DNA of 64,000 nucleotides from contig JAGFNK010000292.1 in the NCBI GenBank assembly GCA_025769875.1, positions 1 to 64,000 on the forward strand. The letters run 5' to 3'. Of the stretch, positions 1 through 10,735 are shown piece after piece (position 1 is the stretch's first letter; the number at the start of each line of letters is the position of its first letter). This DNA comes from Russula earlei (Eukaryota > Basidiomycota > Agaricomycetes > Russulales > Russulaceae). The notes below the pieces were generated by a model. It was given only the letters and a program-made list of their open reading frames with translations, did not search any database and was not told the origin of the DNA. The translations under genes were made by a program, and so were the position numbers.

Positions 1-48
1 AAGCAGAACAATAGATAAAGGGTAGATCAATAGCAAAAGTAACTTGTC

Positions 49-118
49 AATAGGTGAAACACAATAAGTGAAACACAATAGGTGAAACACAATAAGTGAA
101 ACACAACAGATGAAACAA
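49..118. repeat. 14-bp minisatellite, about 5 units
   Basis: Five tandem copies of a 14-base unit (consensus aataRgtgaaacac) run from 49 to 118, the last one degenerate. The array lies just downstream of the LINE reading frame on the minus strand, so it is best read as the repetitive 3' tail of that retrotransposon rather than as an independent satellite. Confidence 0.8.
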
Positions 119-134
119 TAAGGGATCATCACCA

Positions 135-2350
135 TCAAGGGACGAAATGGTAACCAAGGGGACAAGGGTGACAAGGGGGAACAATAACGAGAGGGATTAT
201 GGACAAACCAACAAGGGGGTAAATCACAACATTGGCTCCTTTGAGGGGGTGTTGTGGGGGAGTCTTTTCTGTTGTGATCTCAGGATTTTCAGTTATTGGG
301 GGTGAGAGGGCACCACAGCCCATTATGGTGCCAAGGGTAATTTCGGGCCATAGGTTAGGCCTGTGCAGCCACATTTCTTGTGCAAGTGACCATAGAAGCC
401 TGGGTGGTAAACTTTCGCACTGAGTCAAAATATGATTCATTGTTTCCATGACACTGCAGTGTGGGCAGAATTCACAGTGTTCATGGTTGGGGATGTTGGT
501 CCAGTATGTGCCAATTTTGTATGTTGCGTGCATGACTTTGAAGAGGAAGAGTTTGATTTGGGTTCATAGGGAATTTTTACATATACTATCCCAGATTGTT
601 TCATCTGTTTCAACTTTGCCATTGTAGTTTTCTATAGCGTTTCTTGTATTTAGTAGGTTTCTCACTGTCATTGCACATGTAGGTATTGGTTTGCAATCTC
701 TTATTCCTTGGTATGCAATGGATTGTGTGAGCATTGTTAGTTTTGCTCCCTGAATATTGAACTCATCAGGGATGGTGAGCGTTAGGGGGTCTGCCTCTGT
801 TTTTGCAGCTCCTAGTTTGGCAATGCAATCACTTTCCTCATTTCCCAATATGCCATTGTGTCCTTTGACCCAGAGGAAGTCTGTTGTAGCTGATCTGGAT
901 TTTAGGAGGAAGGCTGCCCTTCTGAAGAAGGGGGCATTTTTTATGCTGATCCATCTGTTATCTTCCCATGAACTTAGATGGGTGGTTAGTCTGTCTATTA
1001 CATATTTTGAGTCTGTCATTAAAATGATTGGGCAGAAGGGTGGGGTTGTGGAAATGGCAGCTATGACAGCTGCTATTTCACCAATTTGGTTGGATTGGTG
1101 GGGGCCAGGGATTTTTATGGCAAGGTTCTGTTCATCATCTGGTGCAAACCAGATACCACTGCCACACTGGGTGTTTCTTTTTCCATTGTTGCATGTTATA
1201 GTGGGGTCAAATCTTATCTTGTCATTTGTCTGTCTTGCTTCTAAGTTTTTCACTTTGTATGAGGGTGTGAGTGACATATTGTTGTTAACTGTTTTGGGGC
1301 TTAGTGGGTTGAACTTAGGAGCTATCTGGTTTAGCCATAGAAGGCTTGCTTCCACACAGTAGTGGGGGGTGGTGCAGCCATCTTGTGTATCTTTTATACA
1401 ATTATGGCATGTACAGAAGTTAGTTCCGGTGTGTGGTGATTCAGGTCATTGTTCATGCATCCAGCTTGAGGTTTGTATGAGGTCACCTACTGTATGTAGT
1501 TTGTGTTTTTCGAGGAGGCATTTGGATAGTCTGGTTGATTGTCTATGCTTTTCCATGTCAGGGTGGTACCAGCATAGGATTTGGGATCCCAGGCTGGGTG
1601 CTAGGTGTATCATGGATAGTGCAGTATTGTATTTTTTGGCCATTTTTAGTAGCCTGGTGATCTCATTATTCAGGATTGTTATTCATTTGCCTCTGCATGG
1701 AAGCTTCCAGGATTGTAGGAAGCAGTTTGTATGTGTATGTGGGGGGATCGTGGTCGGGGCAGTTTCATTTATTATGAGGTCAGTTATGGTTGCCCAGGTT
1801 GGATGATTTGGTGAGAAATTGAGATATTCCTTAATCCATGTGATGTCAATTGCCTCGTTCCTTGATTTGATGTCAAGGAGGTTTATGCCACCCTTGTTGA
1901 GGGGGTGATATAGGACATCCATAGCAATTCTCAGGGAGGAGTCATCCTCCCATATAAATTTGCAGATCATTTTAGTTATGGTGTCTTTGATATGTGTGGG
2001 CATTCCTTGGGCTTTGGTGAGGAATTGTGTGTTTCCCCCTACAATTGCCTGGATGATACGGGCTCTACCCTGTAGAGTTGGGAGTGCATGGTTCCATTGG
2101 GATAGTGTTTTTGAGGTTTTATCTAGGATTGGTTCCCATGTGTCCATTTCGTTTGTGTGGTTTCCTATCCATGCACCCAGGGAGTGGATGGCTTCCCCAT
2201 CTGTTACAATATGTATTCTTTCATTAAGAGTTTGGTCGCGTGCATTGGTTCTCCTATTTGTGATTACCTATTGTCTGTATTGTGGGGATCCTACTGGGAT
2301 TATCTCTGTTTTTTCCTGGTTGAATTTGGCTCCTGAGATGTTACACCAAT
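135..2350 (-). pseudogene. 5'-truncated non-LTR retrotransposon (LINE): RT C-terminus, RNase H, zinc-binding C-terminus
   Basis: Remnant of a LINE polyprotein that copies element RNA at nicked target DNA. Minus-strand pieces read in element order. The C-terminal part of the reverse transcriptase is at 2345-1683 (motif EKTEIIPVG, then LPTLQGRARI, and KGGINLLDI of the thumb region). An RNase H domain follows at 1355-564, with MTDSKYVID and WVKGHNGILGNEESD supplying acidic residues. The last piece, at 533-135, carries a zf-RVT-type cluster (CEFCPHC followed by HILTQC). The frame is broken at several stops and shifts, for example after 1446 and near 550. No endonuclease or YxDD-containing RT core is found upstream of about 2350, where composition changes, so the copy is 5'-truncated, as is usual for LINEs. 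It cannot encode an active enzyme. Confidence 0.85.
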
Positions 2351-3005
2351 GTTTCAGCCATCACCTGCAGTGGTGAAGACCTCGTCACTGCAGCCGTGGG
2401 ATGATTACCAGAGACCCTTCATGTCTTGTTTTCGGTTTTTGGACGCTGACCCCACACACTCTAGCTCAATGACTACAGCAAGTGTTCACAAGGTGAACCA
2501 CACCATCCGCCCCCTCTTGCCTTGTCTCCCACTTGCATGCTATCGTCCACATGTCCCACCACCACCTGCTATGGAGAAGACCTTGACGCCACAGCCAGAA
2601 GACATCAGCACAACAGTCACACAAGCCAGGCTCTCCACTTGCCTCCGCAACAACAACAGCAGCAGCAAAAACAATGGCAATGGCAACAACTTGGACAACA
2701 CCAGCAGCACCACATCACAACAACACATTTGACATGCCACAACCACACCATGCTCCCTCCTGCTTCACCACACTGTGCCCGCATTCCAGGACACAACAAC
2801 ACCAGCACCACTGCATGCAATGACTCAGACAACACATTCAACATGATGCACACACCGCAAGCATGCCCCCACCCCATCCTGCCTTGCTGCAACGCCCACC
2901 CCCATTGTGATGACAAGACCATGTGTTCACAAGGTCAAAGACTTGCTCAAGACACTTTGACCAAGGATGGTCAAAATTTCAAGCCCCCAGGAGGTGTAAG
3001 GTAGG
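2351..3005. repeat. CA-rich low-complexity stretch with CAA/CAG/CAC runs
   Basis: A strand-asymmetric, C/A-rich segment. Around 2645-2735 it has runs of CAA, CAG and CAC triplets that translate as poly-Gln/His in one frame. Open frames of 127-160 codons exist on the plus strand, but they overlap, lack any recognisable domain and follow from the absence of T. I do not call a gene. Confidence 0.5.
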
Positions 3006-3800
3006 CAATCAGTTGGCTATGGAATCATGCATGCCAAATGCCTTTCATGCAGTCTTGCCACATCTCATTTAGTCTCTTACTGATGTCACTACACATGTTT
3101 CCCTAATTCCTCTCTCCTCCCTCCTGCATATAAACTGTTTAGCTACTCTCTGGAATAGAAGAATCCCACACATTACATGTCTCATCCCATGTCTCCCTCT
3201 TTTGCCTCTTCTCCCCACTTCTCTTCCAGAATCTTGACAATTCCTTTTAGTATAAATACCTAGCATGAAAAATGTGATCTGTGTGTGTTGTGTCCTCTCC
3301 TAATCTGACTGCCCACATCTTGAAAGCCCTCTTTGGATGGACCCTTGACCCTTTTTCTCGCAGTTGTGCCTAGTGGTTCTTGTTTTGACTCACCTAGGTC
3401 CCCTGGTCAATGCTCACTTCCTTGGTCCAACAGTTTCACTCTTACTTACTCACCTGCGCATCCCCAGACACACCACACATACTAATTTTGACATCTCCAA
3501 CATTTCTATTTTTCATTCTCAGTACCCTCCATTTAGAAGCTGGTTTTCATTCTGGTTCCAATGGGCTATTTTTTATGATGTTTTGCTTAGAATTTGGCAA
3601 GATACATCAAGTTCTTTCTACCAACCCTTTTCTTTTCAGAAATTTCTGGCATGTCATGTTATCTGAAAATGACAATAAAGTAGTAGGTCATCAATGATAT
3701 TGAAGTTATGAATATTCTGATTATGTTACTGAAAATGGAGAATCTATAGAATTTGATTCATATATGATTCCTGAATCTGATTTAGAATTAGGTCAATTAG
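3006..3800. other. AT-rich stretch without a recognisable gene
   Basis: Nothing identifiable was seen. There are pyrimidine-rich tracts and a TATA-like sequence near 3250, followed by short open frames (up to about 100 codons) with no domain. Composition shifts sharply from AT-rich to GC-rich near 3810, suggesting a junction between an old insertion and older host sequence. Confidence 0.4.
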
Positions 3801-4084
3801 ATGTTGAAGAGGCAGCAGTCATGGTCGTCCACCGAACCCGCAAGCGCTCTCAGAAAGAAAGGGATCGCCGGGACTGGTGGAGCAACGGTCGATGGCGATC
3901 CCGTGGTGTCCTCTCTCTCAAGCATGCTAGAACCCGGGTCCGGAGTGGCCGGGGAAGAGGAGGCATTATGCGTGTTGGGGCGGAGGTACGCCATGTTCTT
4001 TCTAAACGCGGACGCGCGCCAAGCGCTGTCTTGACACTGCAAGACCTCCAGGGCCATCCTCTCTCTAAAATCGCAACAGCAGCA
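3801..4084 (+). pseudogene. Left part of a degenerate reading frame split by copia element 1
   Basis: A plus-strand frame opens at 3801 and runs 77 codons to a TGA at 4032-4034, then continues without a further stop to the copia insertion point at 4084. If the element and one copy of its 5-bp target duplication are removed, this frame joins in phase, through a short poly-Gln stretch, to the frame at 10209 onward. Recognisable homology is lacking in this half. Frame continuity across the empty site argues for one old host gene or element broken by the insertion, but it may have been dead already, given the internal stop codons. Confidence 0.4.
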
Positions 4085-4518
4085 TGTTGAATCGTGCAGT
4101 GATAAGGTAGATTAGATCGTAATAGATCTAATAAAATGATAATCAGTTTCTGTGAGACGAAACTTATGTGTCATATTTACCTAATAAAATGATACTACAA
4201 CGCGTAATCAGCTACTGATAAGATCGTGAGATAGTAAGTACTTACTTCAGTTTCTGTGAGACGAAACTGAAGTATCTACTGTATGTACGACGCTCTTAAG
4301 TATCTGAGAGCGTCCCTAATTATTTTGTCTATAGTAACTATCAAATTGTTTTCACGATCGCTATGTGCTAGCTACCGATTGTCTTAGATCATACTATCAA
4401 TTTTGTTATCGTACACGTTTCAGCAACTGATCTGAAACGCTTATGTGGTCCGGGCCTGTGGGCCGCCCGGACAGTTTGGGCCGACGCGTCAACGCTTCGG
4501 CTACTCTTTGTCTCAACA
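4085..4518 (-). repeat. 3' LTR of copia 1
   Basis: This is the 434-bp uninterrupted LTR. It contains two stem-loops with the same loop tgtgagac: a short one (4145-4164) and one with an 11-bp perfect stem (4244-4273). The same arrangement occurs in the other copia-type LTRs of this window. Confidence 0.95.
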
Positions 4519-4550
4519 TCCCCCGTGATCTAGACAGTCAGTAGATTAGA

Positions 4551-7500
4551 TCAGATGAGACCTAATCCAGTGATGAAAGTCTGAAGCAACACATGAGCGT
4601 GTGGCTTGGTTAAGCCATCAGCAAGCATCTCTGCTGTGGGCGTTCTGACTAGATCAATCAGTCCGTCCTCGATGTACTGCCTGATTGCGTGATGCTTTAT
4701 GGGGATATGTTTTGATCTTCTTCCGGTGACGGGATTGAGCGCAAGATCTACGGCGCCTTTGTTATCACCATGGAGCGGAATTGGATCAGTGATATCGTAG
4801 CCGATTTCGGAGAAGAAGCTCCGATACCACGCGGCTTGATTAGCTGCGTCGGCTAGGGCCATATACTCGGCTTGAGTGGTGCTCTGGGCGATGGTCTTCT
4901 GTTTACGCGAGGACCAGGAAATTGCAGCTCCGGATAGCAAGAATACATAGCCCGAAGTGGAGTGAAAGTCATCTGCGTCATCTCCGAGACTAGAATCGGA
5001 GTATCCGTGCAGTCCAACGCCTCCCGCGCCATCGTAATGTAGCTTTAGTTGGGCTGTGCTGTTAAGATAAGATAGCACATATTTTGCAAGGCGTAGGTGC
5101 TGCGTTGACGGATTGCTGGAATACTGTGCAAGACGCGAGACTGCAAAGGAGATGTCTGGACGCGTTCCGATTTGCACATACAGGAGGCTGCCAATTATTC
5201 TCTGGTAGTACTTTATTTCCGAAGGCGTTGCCTGTCCAGTATGCTTAACCAGATGTATTTCCGCGCCGGACGGAAGTGGGGTGCGGACCGGATTGGAATC
5301 CGCCATCCCGAAGCGATTAACGATCTCCGAGATGTACCTAGATTGGTCAATGTCTAACACTTTAGCCGAGCGATCACGCGTTACGCGGATCCCAAGATAG
5401 GACTCGATCTCGCCTAGATCAGTCATCTCATAGCGTGTAGACAGTGATTGTTTGATGCCAGTAATCTGCGCGCGCGAGTCGCTTAAGATTGTGATATCAT
5501 CGACATAGAGGATGATAATGATAGTGGATCCCCCCGCGTCTTGGCGATGATAGACTCCGGCATCAGAATGCGTGCGCGTGAAGCCGAGCTCAATGAGAAC
5601 CCCATGAAACTGCAGGTTCCATGCGCGCGAAGCTTGTTTGAGACCGTAGATCGCCTTCTTTAGGCGGCAAACTTGGTGTGATGTCTCCGGAACAGTGAAT
5701 CCTTGTGGTTGCTCCATGTAAATCTCTTCGTCCAGTAGCCCGTTCAGGAACGCCAACTTGACGTCCATCTGGTGGATCTCCCAATCCTCTAGCGCGGCCA
5801 ACGCTAACAAGAGTCGCAAAGACTCAAATCTTGCTACTGGAGAGAAGGTGTCACTGTAATCAAGTCCTTCAATTTGTGTAAACCCCTTGGCTACAACGCG
5901 CGCGCGAAATCGGCCATCCGATTTGCGTGCAAATACCCATCTTGATTTCACGGCCTTACGGCCCGGCGGTAGATCGACTAGATCCCAGGTACCATTTCTG
6001 GCAAGCGCGTCTATCTCATACTGACACGCGGCTTTCCAATCATCGGCTGAGTCTGATTCCATCGCTTCCCGATAAGATACAGGGTTTAGCGCCTCGGCAG
6101 TCGCTAACAGGGCTGTATGTGATACGCGCCCTCTCCGAGCTGGACGTTCCGCGTTGTCCTCACCGAAATATCTTAGGTTTGGATGCGGGTTAGCTCTAAG
6201 TCTACGAGGCGAGGGTGGACGCGTCATGAAGGCAGGTCGCGGAAGTGCCGGAGGGGTCGGGATAGGAATGCGGGACGGGGGAGTATGGTACACTGAAACA
6301 TTCTGAGGTGTCACCGCAAGATTTGCAGGGGTCTCCGGAGGCGCGCGGCCCTCCGGTTGGTGTGGGACAGGTTCCGGGAGGGAAAATGTAATAGGTCCGG
6401 CAGGGACCAGGGGTGGTATGGGCAAGGCGGACGGTCCACCGCTTGCCTTTGCTGGGAAGAACGCTTTGTCGAATGTTACATCATGCGAAAGTACTATTTT
6501 CCGGGTGGCTGGATTCCATAGGCGGTAGCCTTTAGATCCTGATTCATAGCCGACGAATGTCATTTCGATCGCCTTGGGATCGAGCTTCTTCCGCTTAGCG
6601 TCAGGGACATGTACATATGCCCTGCATCCGAAAACTCGGAAGTAAGAGACGTCCGGGATGTGTCCGGAGTCCCACAATTCATGAGGGGTGCGCCAACCGA
6701 GAACGCGAGTGGGCGTGCGATTGTGAATGTGAACTGCAGCATCAGTAGCCAGTTCCCAAAACCCGAGAGTAAGACCGGCGCTGTGTATCATGGCGCGCAT
6801 CTTGTCTTCCAGGGTCCGGTTCCATCGCTCCGCTAATCCGTTCTGTTGTGGGGAACCCGGCATCGTTAATTTGTGCTCGATCCCCTTCTGCGTTAGTACC
6901 GATCTAAGGGCGCCCGACATGTATTCTCCACCGCGATCTGAGTGCAAAGCCTTAACTGTCTCGCTTGTTTGATTTTCAGCCCAAGCCATATATTTCTTGA
7001 AGGCGTCTGCACACTGATCTTTTGTTTTGAGAAAGTACACTACTCCAAAGCGGGAGTAGTCGTCGATAAATGTCGCGAAATAACTTGCGCCCCGGATAGA
7101 CCGGACCTGTATCAGACCGGCTAGATCGCTGTGTACGATTTGCAATCTCCGTTCCGAGCGTTTAGAGGAACCCGAGAAAGGAAGTCTCGGCTGCTTGCCG
7201 AGTTGGCACCCAGGGCAAGGGGCGAGATCCTTGTCGGTTGAGCTAAGCGAAATTCCATTAACGGAATCGCTGTAACGTATGAGAGCGTTCCAGGACATAT
7301 GTCCCATCCACTGATGCCAGATGTCGAGTGATAGCGCACCGCTCTGCGCGTGTAGGGATGGAATGGATAGATCAAACCAGAATAGATTATTCTCCATGTA
7401 CCCTTGCGCGATCTTTCGATCTTTGATGTGGATCTGGAAGCCATCTTTAGTGAATGTTATTTGACCCCCCTTCCGGAGTAGCGCTGACACTGAGAAGTAC

Positions 7501-8576
7501 CGCACGTCGGCTTCCGGAACATGCATAACATCTGAAAGGGTCAATTGAACATCCCCAGTTCCTCCTGACGGCCTGACGGAAACCGATCCAGTCCCAATCT
7601 GTGAGATGACAGCATGACCTCCAAGACTAACAGATCCGGACGCTGGAGCCCAAGAAATGAAGTCGGAGCAGAACGGCGTAATATGATGAGTCGCTCCGGA
7701 ATCGACCATCCAATGGGATCGGGCTGTCGCGTAGAGAGAAACACGTATTTCATTATCATCATCCGATACTTCGGTAATAGTGGCAGTAGTCTCCACTATG
7801 TGCGCGTTGACTTTGGTCGTCTGAGCGCCTCCTGCAGCCCCCTTTCCTTTCTTCGCCTTCTCCTCCTCATCCTTCTTTTTCTTCCTGCACTCCGGTGACT
7901 TGTGTCCGAGTTTCTGACAATAGTAACACTTTATTTTGGACTTGTCTTTGTCCTTCTTTACTGGAGCGACTTTATTGAGGGACGCGGAGGGGCCGGCCCG
8001 GCGACCTTCCTCATTGAGGATCCGTTCCTGGATCGTTTGCGGGGAAAGATCTTTTGGAGCGCCAGCCGCGAGAATAGTCGAGGCTACAGCCAAGTAAGCG
8101 TCAGGTAACGCTTTGATCAGAATGAAGCTAAATTGAAGATCAGAAATCTTCATATCATTGTTTTGGAGAGTGTTCCGCGCGTCATTAAGTTTCTGTAATT
8201 GTGGAAGCATTGGGGTAGTGTCGTCTAGGGCTGTTCCTGTCAGGGAGACCCAGCTATTGAACGCGGCCATAGACCCCACGCCTCCGTACGCGCGCTTTAG
8301 TTCCTCCCATTTGTCTTTGCACGATTTGAACTTAGTATCATCGGAAACTGCCAGCAAGATGTCTTTCTGCACATAGACCTCAAAAACTCCAAGGAGGACC
8401 TGCTCCTCCGAGTCCCAAGCTGTGTCCGGAGGGGACGGCGGGGAATCCGTGATATGATGCCTAAATCCGTTCATTCGGCAAACAGCGAGTACACGTGAAG
8501 ACCAAGTGGACCAATTAGATCCATCGAAGATCTCCATTGTGACTCTGGGCGGGAACGTAAAAATTGAGGGTGCCAT
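4551..8576 (-). CDS. Copia Gag-Pol polyprotein, intact, 1341 residues
   Basis: One uninterrupted frame carries all copia domains in the expected order. They are a UBN2-type gag (about 60-200), a CCHC zinc knuckle (CYYCQKLGHKSPEC, about 215-230), an aspartic protease (WMVDSGATHH, about 290), and a GAG-pre-integrase HHCC zinc region (WHQWMGH ... CPGCQLGK). Next come an integrase core with the D-D-E signature (HSDLAG, FIDDYSRFG, HSDRGGEYM, QQNGLAERWNRT), a reverse transcriptase (QMDVKLAFLNG, LYVDDITILSD with YVDD), and a copia RNase H (GYSDSSLGDD, TTQAEYMAL, HGDNKGA). The protein would be cleaved by its own protease into particle, reverse transcriptase and integrase. Length and motif completeness match functional Ty1/copia polyproteins, and no catalytic residue is visibly lost. 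The start is the first ATG after the leader, 249 bp inside the 5' LTR. Confidence 0.95.
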   Translation of the reverse strand: MAPSIFTFPPRVTMEIFDGSNWSTWSSRVLAVCRMNGFRHHITDSPPSPPDTAWDSEEQVLLGVFEVYVQKDILLAVSDDTKFKSCKDKWEELKRAYGGVGSMAAFNSWVSLTGTALDDTTPMLPQLQKLNDARNTLQNNDMKISDLQFSFILIKALPDAYLAVASTILAAGAPKDLSPQTIQERILNEEGRRAGPSASLNKVAPVKKDKDKSKIKCYYCQKLGHKSPECRKKKKDEEEKAKKGKGAAGGAQTTKVNAHIVETTATITEVSDDDNEIRVSLYATARSHWMVDSGATHHITPFCSDFISWAPASGSVSLGGHAVISQIGTGSVSVRPSGGTGDVQLTLSDVMHVPEADVRYFSVSALLRKGGQITFTKDGFQIHIKDRKIAQGYMENNLFWFDLSIPSLHAQSGALSLDIWHQWMGHMSWNALIRYSDSVNGISLSSTDKDLAPCPGCQLGKQPRLPFSGSSKRSERRLQIVHSDLAGLIQVRSIRGASYFATFIDDYSRFGVVYFLKTKDQCADAFKKYMAWAENQTSETVKALHSDRGGEYMSGALRSVLTQKGIEHKLTMPGSPQQNGLAERWNRTLEDKMRAMIHSAGLTLGFWELATDAAVHIHNRTPTRVLGWRTPHELWDSGHIPDVSYFRVFGCRAYVHVPDAKRKKLDPKAIEMTFVGYESGSKGYRLWNPATRKIVLSHDVTFDKAFFPAKASGGPSALPIPPLVPAGPITFSLPEPVPHQPEGRAPPETPANLAVTPQNVSVYHTPPSRIPIPTPPALPRPAFMTRPPSPRRLRANPHPNLRYFGEDNAERPARRGRVSHTALLATAEALNPVSYREAMESDSADDWKAACQYEIDALARNGTWDLVDLPPGRKAVKSRWVFARKSDGRFRARVVAKGFTQIEGLDYSDTFSPVARFESLRLLLALAALEDWEIHQMDVKLAFLNGLLDEEIYMEQPQGFTVPETSHQVCRLKKAIYGLKQASRAWNLQFHGVLIELGFTRTHSDAGVYHRQDAGGSTIIIILYVDDITILSDSRAQITGIKQSLSTRYEMTDLGEIESYLGIRVTRDRSAKVLDIDQSRYISEIVNRFGMADSNPVRTPLPSGAEIHLVKHTGQATPSEIKYYQRIIGSLLYVQIGTRPDISFAVSRLAQYSSNPSTQHLRLAKYVLSYLNSTAQLKLHYDGAGGVGLHGYSDSSLGDDADDFHSTSGYVFLLSGAAISWSSRKQKTIAQSTTQAEYMALADAANQAAWYRSFFSEIGYDITDPIPLHGDNKGAVDLALNPVTGRRSKHIPIKHHAIRQYIEDGLIDLVRTPTAEMLADGLTKPHAHVLLQTFITGLGLI

Positions 8577-8825
8577 GTGATTCGATTAGGTAAACGAGGT
8601 GATAAAACCAATCTGGGCAGGTGGAGCAAATACGCGTGCCAGATGTTAGAAATCCGATCAGTACCCCTGACGCGTGGGTCAAAACTTCGATCCAAGTACC
8701 AAAAGTGTGGGGTGTCGTTCTGATGAACAGTGGCTCGTGAAGGAGAGAGAATGTGTCGATAGACTGTGTGAGCTTGTGTGTGGATTTCTGTCTTGGGAAT
8801 TTAGTAGTGGGCAGGGCCCAAAACC

Positions 8826-9207
8826 TGTTGAATCGCGCAGTGATAAGGTAGATTAGATCGTAATAGATCTAATAAAATGATATTCAGTTTCTGTGAGACG
8901 AAACTTATGTGTCATATTTACCTAATAAAATGATACTACAACGCGTAATCAGCTACTGATAAGATCATGAGATAGTAAGTACTTACTTCAGTTTCTGTGA
9001 GACGAAACTGAAGTATCTACTGTATGTACGACGCTCTTAAGTATCTGAGAGCGTCCCTAATTATTTTGTCTATAGTAACTATCAAATTGTTTTCACGATC
9101 GCTATGTGCTAGCTACCGATTGTCTTAGATCATACTATCAATTTTGTTATCGTACGCGTTTCAGCAACTGATCTGAAACGCTTATGTGGTCCGGGCCTGT
9201 GGGCCGC
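8826..9207 (-). repeat. 5' LTR of copia 1, outer 382 bp, interrupted
   Basis: Matches 4085-4466 of the other LTR almost base for base. It stops after gtgggccgc (9199-9207), where the nested MULE is inserted. The remaining 52 bp are at 10157-10208. Confidence 0.95.
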
Positions 9208-10147
9208 AGTCTTTGACATTTAGCGGTGGGTTGAATTACCATAAAAGGCGATTGTGTCGGCAAGAGAATCGGGACTTCAATCACGCGTTAACGGATGTAA
9301 TTTAGTTATATAAGTGAGTTAATAATAAGATAACTCCTTACTTTTTCCCCTACCAAAAAAAAATGAAATGCAATTCTCGTTTCCGATTGATTGGCGTGCC
9401 ATCCGCACCATCGGCCCATTCCGGCCCGAGCGCCCCTTACCTAGTATCTCTCTCACAGGAGATCTATTGCGCGATCTCACATGTAGCCTTGAAAATGCTA
9501 ATCAAACAGCGAGATCGTTGAGGCCATGCGGGCCACCAAATACAGTTTGGCAGCCGCAATCAATGTAATTCAAGGTTCCAATGTCTTACCTGATAAGGAG
9601 GTGATCGCGCCCAATCAGAGAACGTGGATGGAGACAGCCGAACGTATGGGTGTCAAACTCAAACGGGGCCCAAAACAACGGACCAGTCTCCCCGACGCGC
9701 GGGGACTGACAGCGCAAAGCATCGGCATCGCTAAGGGAAAGTGCCGCTGTGTTCACGATGATCCGTATGCCGGGGGCGAACAGTCGGGTAAGCGCGCCAA
9801 GCCCGATGCAACATCTGCCGCCGCGAATGCGCGCACGCGTGCCCTTGGGGAACCGTCGTCCCTCCCTCGGAACCTCCCTCCCTCCGATGCCACCGCCTCC
9901 CTTGCACCAGGTCCCTTCGGACTTGCACCACTGCCTCTAACGGCCTCAACTGCTGCTGTTCCTTACAATACAAAATCATTTTTTGTATCATTTTAATTTA
10001 TTTGTCTAATAGCTAATAAATAAGTCATTGAATATGTAATTGAGAAAATGATTTGGTGTCATTTAAATGCATGATTGATGCACCGATTCTCTTGCCGACA
10101 CAATCACCTTTTATGGTAACTCAACCCACCGCGAAAAGAACGCAACT
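9208..10147. mobile_element. Non-autonomous MULE (940 bp) nested in the copia LTR
   Basis: Flanked by a perfect 9-bp target duplication gtgggccgc (9199-9207, 10148-10156), the length typical of Mutator-like elements. Imperfect terminal inverted repeats of roughly 65-80 bp share the core gcggtgggttga and the tract ttaccataaaagg. The interior is a deletion derivative of the family at 12102-16635. It keeps the first codons of the transposase (ATG near 9363) fused near 9440 to the C-terminal region (SLSQEI onward), and lacks the DDE and SWIM domains entirely. It can only have moved using a transposase supplied elsewhere. It post-dates the copia insertion. Confidence 0.93.
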
Positions 10148-10156
10148 GTGGGCCGC

Positions 10157-10208
10157 CCGGACAGTTTGGGCCGACGCGTCAACGCTTCGGCTACTCTTTG
10201 TCTCAACA
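10157..10208 (-). repeat. 5' LTR of copia 1, inner 52 bp
   Basis: Matches 4467-4518 and ends in TCAACA, followed by the target duplication cagca. It completes the LTR interrupted at 9207. Confidence 0.95.
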
Positions 10209-10735
10209 CAGCAGGCTCGGCAAACTCGAGGCTTAAGATTCACCCAACGCAACTCCGATCCCGCATCCGGCCGTGGCTACGCAGCTACCTGTGAAGCCTT
10301 CCCTCAATCCAACCCTCAATCCAGAACGCATCGAACCGAGTCTACAAGCTATGCCTAAGATACCGATCGGTCCGTGCAACGCGAGCAGCCTAACCCACCG
10401 CCTCAAATATCGCAGGTACCGTTCGCGCTCTCTCGATTACGATCACTGCAACGGCCCCAGCACGAGTACGACTACGAACGCGGGCGCGGGTACTACCGCC
10501 GTCGGCGCTCCCGTTCTCGGTCCTGGTCTCGTTCTCATTTCTGATCGTGGTCCCGGTCGCACTCCCGATCTCACCCGAGTAATCACCGGTCCTCCCGCTC
10601 GCGTTCTTGGGACAACGGGACTATGGCTGGTAATGTACATCGCGGGCGTGATTGGTACGCTTGCCCTGGTCGTGTCGGTGCTGGCGGGGGTGGTGTTGTC
10701 GACGGAATGGGAGCGGTCCTGGGCCAGGTAATGAT
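10209..10735 (+). pseudogene. Right part of the split frame: Arg/Ser-rich protein
   Basis: Continuing in phase from the left half, one plus-strand frame reads through a TAA near 10357 and one TGA near 10540. It encodes a Pro/Gln-rich stretch followed by an RS- and RG-rich segment (YERGRGYYRRRRSRSRS, then SWSRSHSRS and SSRSRSWDN) and a Gly-rich tail. Such composition is seen in SR-type RNA-binding proteins and in some retroelement gag proteins; no RRM or zinc knuckle is visible to decide. The two stops and the copia insertion make it a pseudogene unless introns remove the stops. Confidence 0.45.

Larger units (their letters stand above)
4085..10208 (-). mobile_element. Ty1/copia LTR retrotransposon 1, complete, with a nested MULE in its 5' LTR
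   Basis: Both LTRs begin TGTTGA and end TCAACA in plus-strand reading. They are flanked by the perfect 5-bp target duplication cagca (4080-4084 and 10209-10213). The left (3') LTR is 434 bp. The right (5') LTR is 382 + 52 = 434 bp once the nested element and its duplicated 9 bp are removed. The two LTRs differ at only about four positions, three of them CG versus TG/CA, so insertion is recent. A purine-rich tract (RC of tcccccgtgatc) abuts the 3' LTR. A single intact gag-pol frame fills the interior, so the element may have been active until the MULE entered its promoter LTR. Confidence 0.95.

Noticed and set aside
2349..3004. Gln/His-rich protein gene
   Set aside because: The open frames arise from CA-rich simple sequence lacking stop codons; no start context, intron or domain supports a gene.
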